Positions 30,901 to 37,937 of a stretch of DNA of 64,000 nt are shown one piece after another. Location: contig DASPJR010000038.1 of NCBI GenBank assembly GCA_035628505.1, positions 1 to 64,000 on the forward strand, read 5' to 3'. Within the stretch, counting starts at the first letter, position 1. Every line of letters begins with the position of its first letter. The notes beneath the pieces are model-generated. The model was not told where the DNA came from. It was given only the letters and a program-made list of their open reading frames with translations, and made no database searches. Made by a program: the position numbers and the translations under genes. Origin of the DNA: DASPJR01 sp035628505 (GTDB lineage Bacteria > Planctomycetota > SZUA-567 > H5-PLA8).

Positions 30901-33900
30901 GGAACGAATGCCAACGACGTAGTGCTCACGCGGATCAAAGACAACACCACCACGAATGTTGTGTCGTCGTTGAACCCGAGTACGTATGGACAAACCATCT
31001 CCTTTACAGCCACAGTTACGGGCGTCGCGCCCGGTGCTCCAACGGCCACCGGATCGGTTCAGTTTACGCTCGATGGTTCAAACTTCGGCGCCCCAGTGGC
31101 GCTGACGGCCGGAAGTGCGACCAGTATGTCGGTGTCGACCATTGATGCTGGCAACCATATCATCACTGCGATTTACCTTGGCGATGTCAGCTTCAACGGC
31201 AGCACGTCCGGAAACCTGACGCAGATCATTAACCAGTCGGATACCAGCATTCCGACGCTAAATTCAAGTTCGAATCCCTCTGTCTTCGGCGAGCCGGTCA
31301 CGTTCAGCGTTACTGTGGGCGCGGTGGCGCCCGGTGCTGGAACGCCAAGCGGTAACGTTGATTTCGTCATTGATGGTATTTCAAACGTTGTCGCATTGAA
31401 TGGCTTCGGTCTGGCGCAGTACACGACCAGTACCCTCAGCCTCGGCAACCACACCGTAGTCGCGAATTACCAGGGCGATACCAACTTCAAGACGAGCACG
31501 GCAACACTGGCGGGCGGGCAGACTGTCAACCAGGCATCTTCCAGCACAGCCGTCAGCAGTTCGTCGAATCCTTCGGTCTTCGGACAGGGAATCTCCTTTA
31601 CGGCGACGGTCAGTCCGGTCGCACCGAGCAGCGCGACGCCCACAGGAGCCGTTCAGTTCCTGGTGGACGGAGTCAATTACGGCGCGCCGATAGCGCTTGT
31701 GGGGGGCACGGCCAGCACGCCCGTCGATTCCACATTCGCAGTCGGCAGCTATGTCATTACGGTGAATTACTCCGGCTCCGCGCAGTTTGCCGCCAGCAAC
31801 GGCACACTTGCGCCCAATCAAGTTGTGAACAAGGCTTCCGTCACGAACACGGTGACAAGCTCGCAGAATCCGTCAACCTTCGGCCAGTCAGTGACATTCA
31901 CCTCCACTGTTGCGACACAGGCGCCCGGCAGCGGAACGCCGGCGGGCACCGTTCAGTGGCAGATCGACGGGGTGAACTTCGGAGCGCCAGTCGCCCTGGA
32001 TGTGAACGGCATGGCGACACTGACCACTTCGACTCTCACGTCTGGCACGCACCCCGTTGCGGCGGTTTACAGCGGAAATGGCAGCTACAATGGTGCAACA
32101 GGTAATCTCGCCGGCGGCCAGGTCGTGAATGCTTCCAGCACAACAACGGCTGTAGCCAGCGACATTAATCCGAGCGTCTTTGGACAGGGCGTCACGTTCA
32201 CGGCGACCGTTTCGCCGGTGGCACCGGGCACGGGCACTCCAACAGGAACCATCCAGTTCCAGGTGGATGGTGTGAACGCAGGAGCCCCCGTTGCGCTCGT
32301 GGCAGGAGCCGCCAGCACAACGATTTCCACACTGTCTGTGGCAACGCACGCGATTACTGCCATCTACAGCGGCAGCACGGATTTCAGTGGCAGCACCGGC
32401 ACGCTGGCCGGCGGACAGGTCGTAAACCAGGCAAGCTCTGCAACGGCTGTATCCAGCTCGTCTAATCCGTCGGACTTTGGACAGGGAATCAGCTTCACCG
32501 CGACAGTCACCTCCGTGGCCCCGGGAGCAGGTACGCCCACGGGCACGGTGCAGTTCCAGGTCGGTGGTGTGAACTACGGCGCGCCCATCACCCTGGCTGC
32601 GGGGGTAGCCACTACGGCAGTCGACAGCACCTTTGCCGCAGGCACCTACGTAATCACGGCCATTTACAGCGGCAGCACCAGCCATATCGGGAGCACCGGA
32701 ACGCTTGCACCCAACCAGCTCGTCAATCCGGCCACAACGGCTACGGCCGTTGCCAGCTCGGTGAATCCTTCATTGTTCGGTGAATCGGTCACCTTCTCCG
32801 CCACGGTCACGACTCAGGCGCCTGGATCCGGCACGCCAACTGGTACAGTGCAGTTCCAGATTGACGGCGTGAACTTCGGCGCCGCTGTGCCGCTTGTTGC
32901 AGGCAGCGCGAGCAGTAATGCAATTTCTTCGCTCGCTGTCGGCAATCACCCGGTGACGGCAATCTTCAGCGGGAGTGCAAACTTCAACGGCAGTACCGGA
33001 ACTCTCGCTGGCGGTCAGGACGTTAACCAGACCAGCACAACCACGGCAGTTACAAGCTCTGTAAACCCGTCAGTCTTCGGTCAGGCAGTCTCCTTTACCG
33101 CGACGGTCAGCGCCGTTGCGCCGGGTGCTGGAACGCCAAGCGGAACCGTTCAGTTCCAGATCGGCGGCGTAAATTACGGCACTGCCGTCAACCTCGTAGG
33201 CGGGGTGGCTTCGACGCCCCCGGATGCGACGCTGCCTGTCGGGAACTATGTCGTTACGGCGATCTATGGTGGTGATACAAGTTTTACCGGCAGCAATGGA
33301 ACTCTCGCCGGCGGACAGACGGTCAACCAGGCCTCAACTTCTACTGCTGTTGCGAGCTCGGCTAATCCGTCCGTCTTTGGACAGGGCGTGCAGTTTACGG
33401 CGACTGTCAGCGCGGTGGCTCCGGGAGCGGGCGTCCCAGACGGCAACGTGCAGTTCCAGATCGACGGAGTGAATTACGGCGGAACGGTGAATCTTGTGAA
33501 CGGCTCAGCCAGCAGTCTGGTAAATTCCTCGCTGCTGGTGGGCGCCTACAGTGTAACAGCGATTTACAGTGGCAGCGTCAGCTTCATTGGCAGCACCGGA
33601 GCGCTGGCAGGCGGACAGGTGGTCAACCACGCCAATACGACCACCACGATTATTTCTTCAAACAATCCTTCATCACTGAACCAGTCTGTGACATTCACTG
33701 TGACTGTCGCCGCGGTAGCACCGGGCGCGGGTACTCCCACTGGAACGGTAGACTTCTATGATGGCGCAACGCTCCTGGGCAACGTCGCATTGAACGGCTC
33801 GGGAGTAGCACAGTTCACCACGTCTACATTGACAGCAGGAAATCATATGATCACGGCTGATTACTCCGGTTCGGCAAGCTTCAACGCCAGCAGTACGCCG

Positions 33901-35598
33901 CTGCCGGATCTGATCCAGAGTGTACAGGACCGGCCGATTGCCGATCCGCAGACGGTCACGACGCCCGAAGATACCGCGCTCGCAATTGCTCTCACGGGTT
34001 CGGAAGCCAATAACCAGCCGCTCACTTATACAATCACGGTTCTTCCGCAGCATGGCAGCATCAGCGGCACGCCGCCGAACGTGGTTTACACGCCGAACCT
34101 CAATTACAACGGGGTGGACACCTTTACCTTCACGGTCAGCTCGCCTTTCGCGACCTCTCTGCCGGCGGTGGTCACAATCAACATAACGCCCGTCAATGAC
34201 ACTCCGGCAGTGCAGGCGCAAGCGGTTGTCGCGGTGGAAGATGTCGGCTTGAACATTACGCTCGCCGGCGTCGATAACGATCCCGAAGTGGCGCAGGTGC
34301 TGACGTATGTGATCGTTACGCAGCCCGCACATGGGACACTCTCCAACTTCAACGCAGCAACCGGTCAGGTCACCTATACCTCGAACGAGAATTATAACGG
34401 TCCGGATTCGTTCACGTTCACCGTCATGGATGACGCCTCGGCAGGACCTGTCACCAATCTCTCCAGCGCCCCCGCAACGGTGACGATTAACGTTTCGCCG
34501 TCAAACGACAGACCTGAGGGATACGGGCAGACAATCGTCAGCGGCTATGAGAAACCGCTGATCATCACACTGAGCGGAGAAGACGGCGACGAGGACGCCG
34601 TCCAGGTTCTGACATTCGCCATCGCGACGCAGCCGGTAAACGGCACTCTGGCAAACCTCAATCCGCAGACGGGCGTCGTGACGTACATTCCCAACACGGG
34701 CTTCTCCGGTACCGACAGCTTCACGTTCACTATCACGGATGACGCTGCCGCAGGAACGCCGGCAGGCCAGATCAGCGTCGCGGCGACGATTAACATCACA
34801 ATCACTCCGCCGCCGTCGTTCACGTCGCCGCCGTCGGTAACTCCGGATGCAGTCATTGCCGGCCAGCCGGTGGTCTTTGGCGCGGCGACGACATCGGCCT
34901 CGACAATCGTGTGGGACTTCGGCGACGGCACGTCGGCTACCGGCCCCAGCGTCACGCACATCTACACGACGCCGGGCGTTTACGTCACGACAGTCACAGC
35001 CACCTCACCCGAAGGCGTGGTCTCAACCAGCAGCGTGACCATCTTCGTGAGCTCTTCAACATCGAGCGCCACAAACGGTGGCGGCGCGCTGCCGCCGGGA
35101 GTAACCGGTATCCTCGTCGGCGGCGCCGGACAGCAGAAGCCACAGGGCGGAGCGGGCAAGCTCTCGGTGAACTTCGTTGACCGCTCACGAACAAGCATGG
35201 GCGGTTCAATTGGCCAGCTGGTCTTCCCCGCTGGCATGACCCTCAGCAGCATCACCGGTGCTCAGGTGATCCTGACACTGGGCAAGGGCCCGCTGGCGCA
35301 GGTCTACAACGTCTCTCTGGACAAGCGCGGAAAGGGTAAGGCGACTTCCGTACAGAAGCTGCAGATCGACATGAAGAAGAAACGCATGAGCTTCAAAGTC
35401 GGCGGACGCGCCGCGCTCACGGAGGTTGCCGAATCCATTGGCGCGACCTATAACCCAGCGGTCAAGAAGGGTGATCCGGTAATCATCTACATGCCAGCCA
35501 CGCTGCAGGTAGGAACGCAGTATTACCTGGCCATGTCCTTCGAAATGGTTTACCGCCAGAGCGGCACGAAGGGGAAGGCCGACCTGCGCAAGCCGTAA
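18904..35598 (+). CDS. giant secreted surface protein (PATR, G8-like, PA14, Ig-like, cadherin-like, PKD)
   Basis: 5564 residues. ATG with AGGAG 8 nt upstream. Signal peptide about 1-29 (IAFMLVLCASLFWSQEARSA). Residues about 30-4000 are Asn/Thr/Gly-rich beta-helix repeats of the passenger-associated type: 'GTGTLLLTQANNSYTGATTV', 'GVLTLSGD' and variants. Within them, four G8-like modules (GNWDNATTW, GNWGDAATW, GDWDNPATW, DGTWDGTLA; near 21150, 23100, 25690, 28150) and one PA14 domain (about 2340-2490; GLLGDYYN, FAVDDGVRIYFDNQLI) are embedded. Then come ten Ig-like repeats (about 4013-5007), three cadherin-like domains (YTPNLNYNGVDTFTF type, about 5010-5300), a PKD domain (WDFGDGTS, about 5303-5385) and a basic C-terminal domain (about 5398-5564). 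I see no autotransporter barrel, sortase motif or membrane anchor. Adhesin or matrix role is inferred. Confidence 0.9.
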   Translation: MSSFSTVASRIAFMLVLCASLFWSQEARSATLTYTVVTNNNDTNINLTTDGTTDWIHWARSAVGDVDRKNVATNYISNYTVVGAGTPARITNSTMRVNWTDGTPMATHTESANAGTMLSLGGINNGFQIVVPADTTTRTVKLYAGAISSGTGMMRAFLSDGSAANIIDVTTGATNNSTFTITYAAASPNQTLTITWTNATATGSVTLSSVTLQGGAPPATTNFTWSGADFANNTFLSNGANWVGGVAPTGIATENLIFPAAASSFAPQNDFAAGTNFGSIAFYGNHTLSGNAIALNGNVTASTNATASVNLNLQQVVAGRTFAADAGSTLTLGGTVDANSLTLTVNPVGTGLISINNIAGPGTFVTAGTGNVQLTGAISNLTSISLAGTGTFTQSAASVISGTTTTTLNAANGNFIFAGANTHSGATTLTNGNLFIGSDSVPAVSGPLGLGTLNNNGGTIAASGAARSLNNTVLMGGNMTINGTFDLTFTGSVQMNNADRTFTINSTSPKGAIFANSQNPASDTAGAIVRGPAPTANRNMTKAGFGQMTIQGICVGQNQVFVTAGTILLEGTLGKFSAGAGTPDIRIDANATVILDYSTLPVAGGVNERVDDNDVIHLNGKDATLVLRGNASSAIVERIATLVFAQGEGIVKIQNESTTGNGDTTLLCSSNILFQAGATGVFVRENLSPAGTGFTRLRAGALFVDEQPMQLLTVSTITGVTSTLREAAKYDRTPTDLGVVPFTGKVFTSIASGNWDNATTWTPAPAAGEPGASDHVVVDDDHVIDLNGADRAVTSVRFNRNGKITGTNRLAISALILADNQALTPEIACDINLAGGLVEASVPGLSTTLTLSGAIHETGGARTLIKTGVGYLKLSSPNSDYTGGTWLGTPNTAPTVTTVGTTTTFNATALAIYNAAMLVNRTITMTSGPASGEVRTISAFNPATSLITVSSAFSAAPTVGNTFIVEGFTGKFGGPLVLDADTTGAVTNGPIGTGTLFLNNGVLPLTFGPNNLTIQAGTATGRTIANAIHNTMASTNTVTLGGTQPLTFTGNVSLGANLLLICGVDATFSGIISGTPTFTKHGSGVILLSGASTFSGGFTLASGPLKIGSDSVGAITSGPVGTGTFTINAVTTGGGAIQIPTTLEAVGANRTVANKVNLNGDFTVLAGNNLVLGRSTQSADLSANRTVTINNNTTLDSRLTNNFTFTKNGTGTLLLTQANNSYTGATTVNGGVLTLSGDVATLTNTTSITVNAGGTFEISGGAGAANPNRILDTCQLNLNGGAFRIIQIAGATVARTESIGVVRFGAGSTLRVDCNTATFGCSLTSSSTALGATEFINNGSLNFERIDGGGGATAAFFINNATLFDVPRATVNGQFAEYKGTATATGLVAKVSTASRFTVNNGNWGDAATWDAGGVPATTANVVIRHLVALKDSLGADQSQTANSISFDQGAGTGITGASGRTLTVSSGAINVGGTAAPTIGNPTGATFDLVFGGVEGIINQASSGALVVTASISSASTAGLTVGGSGSTTLSGSLGFSGGLRVRGGQCTVSGNNTFTGGTSVQGGTLSISSDLNLGAVAGGIMLGGASVGTLTIGAANDVSLSSARGFALSTGGGIVDVPLDRTLTINSPISGNFTLTKNGAGRVTFAGTGSTRGGANVFTVVNAGILRAGSNDFLGNVVNDSCFITLYSGTTLEIAHGVTAAGPKIAMNNGSKLIGIGNATAAFNNIVPQQGATVIVEHQPFQASNAFTLNNFAGTNGNAPLAAQNNTLTLLRANSGRIVLGGSNSFYEGTWIIESGIVQANNGTSFGDNGPVLSTVTVNAGATLCSNTPLATPVILNGGTFGASGGNGGASVTGGQGNNAGAQSLIVTAPSTINLDDVVTPGTARIVTISGILAGTAPLTVNGLNGTTALILSNLSNVYTGQITVNSNAVLQAQNPGSLGVAGSLIPVVLAGGTLDLRSSLSNTGGVYSFNNDVTVMPSVGDVTSISTITVQNNGGTNPTLQTIALNSLNLLAPALAITTPIASNYALKFSGAVNIGQDTVLRLDSANLTFDGVVSGLGSVTKTGLGTLFFNNTASYSGATTINSGAISINGSTGALYNSVPNGLITVNASGTLQINSNGTTADYDRLPDDVVVTLNGGTFAISAPSNVTRTETIKRLQYGPMPGRLALNASGTGNAALTTQDALTRIGAGTLQLQRNFTSALNQANLYTGDAVGTTFPYVTVAEPSATNTGIYAAGSGENSGVIADAPAVGAYVYTSAASGDWDNPATWTSSPAGGTTPTIADDVIISAGHNVSLNGADRAARSVRFMPNPVNVTSGITGTNTLTVATGNISVDPNSDLAGSGLLGDYYNSNNFNTYVMSRVENINKGSGNFDPDADPVTGTNGVLTYQNFSIVWSGFVRADFTELYTLGFAVDDGVRIYFDNQLIVDSWTGQGVGNPYLMTVPMTAGVKIPIRIEYFNGGGNSGWIFSWNSASQTGGVQTVVPAANLFAGSAPITITSNLSFGSATGSINNNGAGTLNLTGSIAGTGGLVINSNGSVAPKAVNTYTGGTKLIKGFLQLGDNNALSSDPLTVSGGTLAANINSNATVNFSNTIIADTDIVLGASPGTLNHLGTIQLTGSRSVYAANPNQVNLLGTITDSGNSYNFTKDGFGTILIASPLAHGGDTYLIRGTLTLGVHDALPVNKPLYMRGLNILGYAATLNLNNFNQTLPAVIIMDGGALGTPNQITSGNAATLTINTASNTSFAGLLAGGMALTKTGVGTLILGGPSNNTYSGTTTVQNGTLRLGYSNAIPNASTVMVNAGATLDLANFSDQIGGTGAIYLNGGTITSNLGVMTIGDATGAIDVYVTAPGSVINGAVAFTANREFNVAAGSDLTVNAFLSGAAGAITKSGAGTMVLNNVSTYTGVTTVNDGVLQLNGNAATIANSSSLVLNGGTFLIDATAGGANPNRIGDTATVVFNGGNFTMLAPNNVTRTETVGVASFDGGNSAITLTPQGTGSSQLTLTTAGALPSRSNGATFNFVRPAATPGTANLFFSGGVAGTSIPFGSVNGNLATYDGNTNTGEGCIDATGAANTYITQQDGTWDGTLASTAFGGQVIPAGANVIIRHAVTVTSAVAPSSILFDQNLATGTYGLAAAAAQTVTVSSGLVATSGTAAPTIDSNITLAFGGTTGLLKTESSGILTVNARITGTAGLSKSGSGTAVLTNAASTYTATTTILAGTLRMSADTATATDGILGPSANTVTLAGGTYLANATFSSARVFTTLSNSTGSAIDVQTGLTLTLTGAIAGGTPLEFNSGAGLNGTNGGTVEFTIAGTRTGANTINGGTVRVAALAAGACLGTGSITINDGALEAVFTAAANERLPNALIMNDKAVFRGIGPTPTTSFTSGTIFVAPGAQIALQTGSTPSDVLRLFSAGNQLSGGGGGATVTVTGAGRVQFMQDNNNNAFVGNYIVNSTVLMVNAAGSLSTPTNRVTINAGGSFMTNAAVTAGYPIVLNGGTLAVNNNTGTFSGPVSVLAPSTLSTLGLAGSTPFQLTISGQLSGSAAVTLAGNGSSVRLTNPASPYNGIINIGSGGSTTTFELNASNSPLTAGPPCTLVWGGTTATLNLRSDQSTAFTATAVLNGNATISVDRINAPNTGRILSLSSLSIGASTLNVTGGSTYSLNFPGATLTGVGSTSIFNPTTAPLILNGAVVDGGNANGIRLTNGTMTLSGTTANTYTGDTTVNLGTLNLNKTAGVNAIGGNLVIGDGTGVDTVQLLAADQIPNTASVTINRTSGRLAHTNNNETVGSLVDSGTGTGSAVSLGSGTLTIASNADATFSGAIGGTGSLVKTGAFAQTLAGTSTYTGATTVQAGTLQVNGSIASSDFSVDGGTLGGSGTVGTISGTASGGTVNPGSPVSATAVLSSGDVALDAATTFSANLNGATAGTGYDQLNVTGTVNLNGATLNLAFGFTPAVGAAFVLVNNDGADAISGTFAGLAEGANLTLGGLRYQITYAGGTNANDVVLTRIKDNTTTNVVSSLNPSTYGQTISFTATVTGVAPGAPTATGSVQFTLDGSNFGAPVALTAGSATSMSVSTIDAGNHIITAIYLGDVSFNGSTSGNLTQIINQSDTSIPTLNSSSNPSVFGEPVTFSVTVGAVAPGAGTPSGNVDFVIDGISNVVALNGFGLAQYTTSTLSLGNHTVVANYQGDTNFKTSTATLAGGQTVNQASSSTAVSSSSNPSVFGQGISFTATVSPVAPSSATPTGAVQFLVDGVNYGAPIALVGGTASTPVDSTFAVGSYVITVNYSGSAQFAASNGTLAPNQVVNKASVTNTVTSSQNPSTFGQSVTFTSTVATQAPGSGTPAGTVQWQIDGVNFGAPVALDVNGMATLTTSTLTSGTHPVAAVYSGNGSYNGATGNLAGGQVVNASSTTTAVASDINPSVFGQGVTFTATVSPVAPGTGTPTGTIQFQVDGVNAGAPVALVAGAASTTISTLSVATHAITAIYSGSTDFSGSTGTLAGGQVVNQASSATAVSSSSNPSDFGQGISFTATVTSVAPGAGTPTGTVQFQVGGVNYGAPITLAAGVATTAVDSTFAAGTYVITAIYSGSTSHIGSTGTLAPNQLVNPATTATAVASSVNPSLFGESVTFSATVTTQAPGSGTPTGTVQFQIDGVNFGAAVPLVAGSASSNAISSLAVGNHPVTAIFSGSANFNGSTGTLAGGQDVNQTSTTTAVTSSVNPSVFGQAVSFTATVSAVAPGAGTPSGTVQFQIGGVNYGTAVNLVGGVASTPPDATLPVGNYVVTAIYGGDTSFTGSNGTLAGGQTVNQASTSTAVASSANPSVFGQGVQFTATVSAVAPGAGVPDGNVQFQIDGVNYGGTVNLVNGSASSLVNSSLLVGAYSVTAIYSGSVSFIGSTGALAGGQVVNHANTTTTIISSNNPSSLNQSVTFTVTVAAVAPGAGTPTGTVDFYDGATLLGNVALNGSGVAQFTTSTLTAGNHMITADYSGSASFNASSTPLPDLIQSVQDRPIADPQTVTTPEDTALAIALTGSEANNQPLTYTITVLPQHGSISGTPPNVVYTPNLNYNGVDTFTFTVSSPFATSLPAVVTINITPVNDTPAVQAQAVVAVEDVGLNITLAGVDNDPEVAQVLTYVIVTQPAHGTLSNFNAATGQVTYTSNENYNGPDSFTFTVMDDASAGPVTNLSSAPATVTINVSPSNDRPEGYGQTIVSGYEKPLIITLSGEDGDEDAVQVLTFAIATQPVNGTLANLNPQTGVVTYIPNTGFSGTDSFTFTITDDAAAGTPAGQISVAATINITITPPPSFTSPPSVTPDAVIAGQPVVFGAATTSASTIVWDFGDGTSATGPSVTHIYTTPGVYVTTVTATSPEGVVSTSSVTIFVSSSTSSATNGGGALPPGVTGILVGGAGQQKPQGGAGKLSVNFVDRSRTSMGGSIGQLVFPAGMTLSSITGAQVILTLGKGPLAQVYNVSLDKRGKGKATSVQKLQIDMKKKRMSFKVGGRAALTEVAESIGATYNPAVKKGDPVIIYMPATLQVGTQYYLAMSFEMVYRQSGTKGKADLRKP
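30941..33925 (+). repeat. ten tandem ~300-bp Ig-like coding repeats
   Basis: Ten consecutive units of about 99 codons inside the giant gene, starting near 30941, 31240, 31540, 31839, 32137, 32437, 32737, 33037, 33337 and 33637. Each carries SSxNPSVFGQxVTFTATV, an APGxGTPTGTVQFQ strand, DGVNYGAP, an AIYSGS strand and a linker TLAGGQVVNQ. Units 3, 5, 6, 8 and 9 are most alike, as expected from recent unequal recombination; unit 10 is the most diverged (FYDGATLLGN). Confidence 0.9.
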
Positions 35599-35622
35599 AG
35601 ACTGCTGAGAATAGTGTTAACC

Positions 35623-35662
35623 GCGGCCCGGCTGAACAGCCGGGCCGCTCCTTTTTATTTTT
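35623..35662 (+). terminator. Rho-independent terminator of the giant gene
   Basis: Perfect 11-bp stem (GCGGCCCGGCT / AGCCGGGCCGC) around a GAAC loop, followed by a T-rich run (TCCTTTTTATTTTT). The U-tract contains the stop codon of the convergent minus-strand Clp-like gene. Confidence 0.92.
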
Positions 35663-37937
35663 CCGAAACGCTGATCAATCCGGCAGCATCCAGATCGAGT
35701 TTCAGCGTTACATTTTTCAGCGCCGGATTCTGGACGACGTGCCTGGAAAGCGGCGCAATCACCATCCGCTCAAGCGTGCGCTGAAGCGGACGCGCGCCAT
35801 AGCGCCTGTCAAATCCAGCTTCGGCAAGACGCGCGACGATTTGCGGTGTCCATTCGAGTTTCAGACCTGCGGCGCGGAAACCCTCGCGTGCGGCGATTGC
35901 CTGCAGCTCCTTTTCCGTAATCTGGCGGATAATCTCCGGAGGCAGCGCGCCGAAGCTGACCACAGCATCGATGCGGTTGAAGAATTCGGGGCGGAAAAAC
36001 TTGAACGCTTCGTCCTGGTAAGAGGGCGTGCGCTGCATCTGAAATCCAGCGGCCTCATGCTTGTCAGCGCCAAGATTGGATGTCAGAATGATAATCGCGC
36101 TGCGGAAGTTCGTGACTCGTCCGTACGTGTCGCTCAGGCGCCCTTCATCGAAGAGACCCATCAGTACATCGAACACGTCCGGCGAAGCCTTCTCGATCTC
36201 ATCAAAAAGAACCACGGAAAAGGGCTGGCGGCGCATGCGCTGTATGAAATCACTTGGCGCGCCGTCACTGCCGCTCAGGAGCCGCGTGGCGCCGTCGCCG
36301 CCTCCATATTCGCTCATGTCCAGCCGCACGAGGCGCTCGTGGGCTTCGTCGCCATGGCCAAACAGATAGCGCGCGAGCGCGCGTGCGAGCTCTGTTTTGC
36401 CCACGCCGGTTTGACCACAGAAGAGCAGCACGCCGAGCGGACGCTTCGCATCGTTGAGCCCGGCTTTGAAAGTCAGCACCAGGCTGGCCGCGTGCTCGCA
36501 CGCACTGGCCTGGCCAATGACCTGTTTCTGAAACCAGCCTTCCACTTCGTGACGCTGCAGCGGCACATCGTCGCGCAGAAAACGCTCAGGCAATCCGGTT
36601 TTGCGGACAAACGCAGAGATCACGTCATCGGCTGAAACCGCTTCGGCTTTCCTGCGACGCGCCTGCTGCATCACGTCTTTTAAGAACGCCACGGCCTGAC
36701 CCGGGAAAGCGTCGTACGGCCGGAAGCGCGAGAAGAGCCGGTAAATCTGATCAAGCGCCTGGCGCTCGATTTGCACTGAAATGTTCTGCTGCATCGCCGC
36801 CGACACACCCTGCAGTACGCGCTGCGAGGCGAAGCGCTCGAAGGGCTCGATCTTTACGATATGGAAGAGCTCGATAAAGCCAGGCAGCAGGCGACGGCAG
36901 GCATCCAGCTCCGCGGGAGTGCACTCAGCCACCAGGCGCGCTTCGTTGCGCTGCATGTACGGCATGAAAAACGCGGCGATGCTTTCGACAGGCTCGCGGC
37001 CGCCGAGCCGCACGAGATCGAGCAGCGATTCGAAACACAGGATGCCGTTGCATTCGCCGAGTTCCTGGATCAGTTCCTCGCAGCGCTCCTCCCACATGCC
37101 CAGGTAGCGCATGCCGGCAATGATGCGTCCGGCCTGTGTCAGCCAGAAACGGCGGCAGCGCGGCTGCGGCTCCTTTTCCTCGCCAGAGTGATTCTGCTTG
37201 CGCAAGGCGTCGTCGAGTTTGCACGCGCGCCGCACGGCTTCGCCGAGCACCGCCGTTTTTCCAACTCCCGCTTCGCCAACCAGCAGAATGTGTGATCGCT
37301 CCGACCAGAGCCGCTGCGCAAGGTCAGCAACCTCGCGTTCACGTTCATAGGGCCTGCCGATGTGGCGGCGCAGTGTGCGATCATCGAGCGGATCGGCAAC
37401 GGAATGCAGCACCGTCTGTTTCAGCGATTGTGCAACATTGCTGTCGTTCCGCGGAATGCGAATGACCAGCTCGGTAAGTTCGATTTCCGGCGGCTGCAGG
37501 TAACGGGCAATCTGACCGGGCGTCGAGCCGCTCAAGCGTTCGCGGACATAATGCTCGACCAGGGATTTAAGCTTGTCGTGCGCGTGGCAGTAGAAGCGAA
37601 TCCCGAGCAGCGGCAGCCAACCCAGCAGCATGTTCTCGCTGCATTTGGCGGAGACACACGCCACGCGAAGGGAGATGTGCTCGTCACACGCGAATACGCG
37701 CGTTTCCGTCCGGTACTCCGGCCGCAGCAGCACGGAGAAATACTCAAGCCGAGCCTCTGTCAGTTCGGGCGGGCTTATGCCTTCTTTGCGCGCGGTCCAC
37801 GTGACGAAATCCTCAATCTGGTTGAGCGCTTCACGGCGTGAATTTCCACTCGCCGAAGCATTCATCTCGGGAACGCTGGCCGTGTAGCAGTCGTTGAAAT
37901 CACGCCAGACCAGTGCCATCAGCCTGCAATGCGTCAT
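35655..37937 (-). CDS. ClpA-like double-AAA+ protein 3 of 3 (no C-terminal extension)
   Basis: 760 residues. The N-terminal region (about 1-200) is not the Clp_N repeat. Its first 50 residues look faintly HicB-like (YTASVPEMNASASG, REALNQI). First AAA+ domain: Walker A GEAGVGKT (about 221), Walker B altered to ILCFESLLDL, and the usual ERRFQ arginine-finger site replaced by FIELFH. Second domain: Walker A GQTGVGKT (about 508), Walker B VVLFDEIEK (about 577), sensor-1 TSN, arginine finger FFRPEFFNRID, sensor-2 RRYGARPLQR. The pore-loop segment is reduced to SGSDGAPSD, with no GYVG. No M domain, so ClpA-like layout. It starts in a 4-nt ATGA overlap with the gene before it and is the last gene of the operon. 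Confidence 0.88.
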   Translation of the reverse strand: MTHCRLMALVWRDFNDCYTASVPEMNASASGNSRREALNQIEDFVTWTARKEGISPPELTEARLEYFSVLLRPEYRTETRVFACDEHISLRVACVSAKCSENMLLGWLPLLGIRFYCHAHDKLKSLVEHYVRERLSGSTPGQIARYLQPPEIELTELVIRIPRNDSNVAQSLKQTVLHSVADPLDDRTLRRHIGRPYEREREVADLAQRLWSERSHILLVGEAGVGKTAVLGEAVRRACKLDDALRKQNHSGEEKEPQPRCRRFWLTQAGRIIAGMRYLGMWEERCEELIQELGECNGILCFESLLDLVRLGGREPVESIAAFFMPYMQRNEARLVAECTPAELDACRRLLPGFIELFHIVKIEPFERFASQRVLQGVSAAMQQNISVQIERQALDQIYRLFSRFRPYDAFPGQAVAFLKDVMQQARRRKAEAVSADDVISAFVRKTGLPERFLRDDVPLQRHEVEGWFQKQVIGQASACEHAASLVLTFKAGLNDAKRPLGVLLFCGQTGVGKTELARALARYLFGHGDEAHERLVRLDMSEYGGGDGATRLLSGSDGAPSDFIQRMRRQPFSVVLFDEIEKASPDVFDVLMGLFDEGRLSDTYGRVTNFRSAIIILTSNLGADKHEAAGFQMQRTPSYQDEAFKFFRPEFFNRIDAVVSFGALPPEIIRQITEKELQAIAAREGFRAAGLKLEWTPQIVARLAEAGFDRRYGARPLQRTLERMVIAPLSRHVVQNPALKNVTLKLDLDAAGLISVSEK

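Noticed and set aside
30941..33925. CRISPR-like array
   Set aside because: The repeats are about 300 bp, coding and contiguous, without unique spacers.
18904..35598. Many long frames on the minus strand of the giant gene
   Set aside because: They are shadows: the plus frame is continuous, has signal peptide and repeats, and the minus frames lack ribosome sites or family features.
35398..35598. Autotransporter beta-barrel at the C-terminus of the giant protein
   Set aside because: The last part is short, basic and lacks alternating aromatic strands and a terminal Phe.
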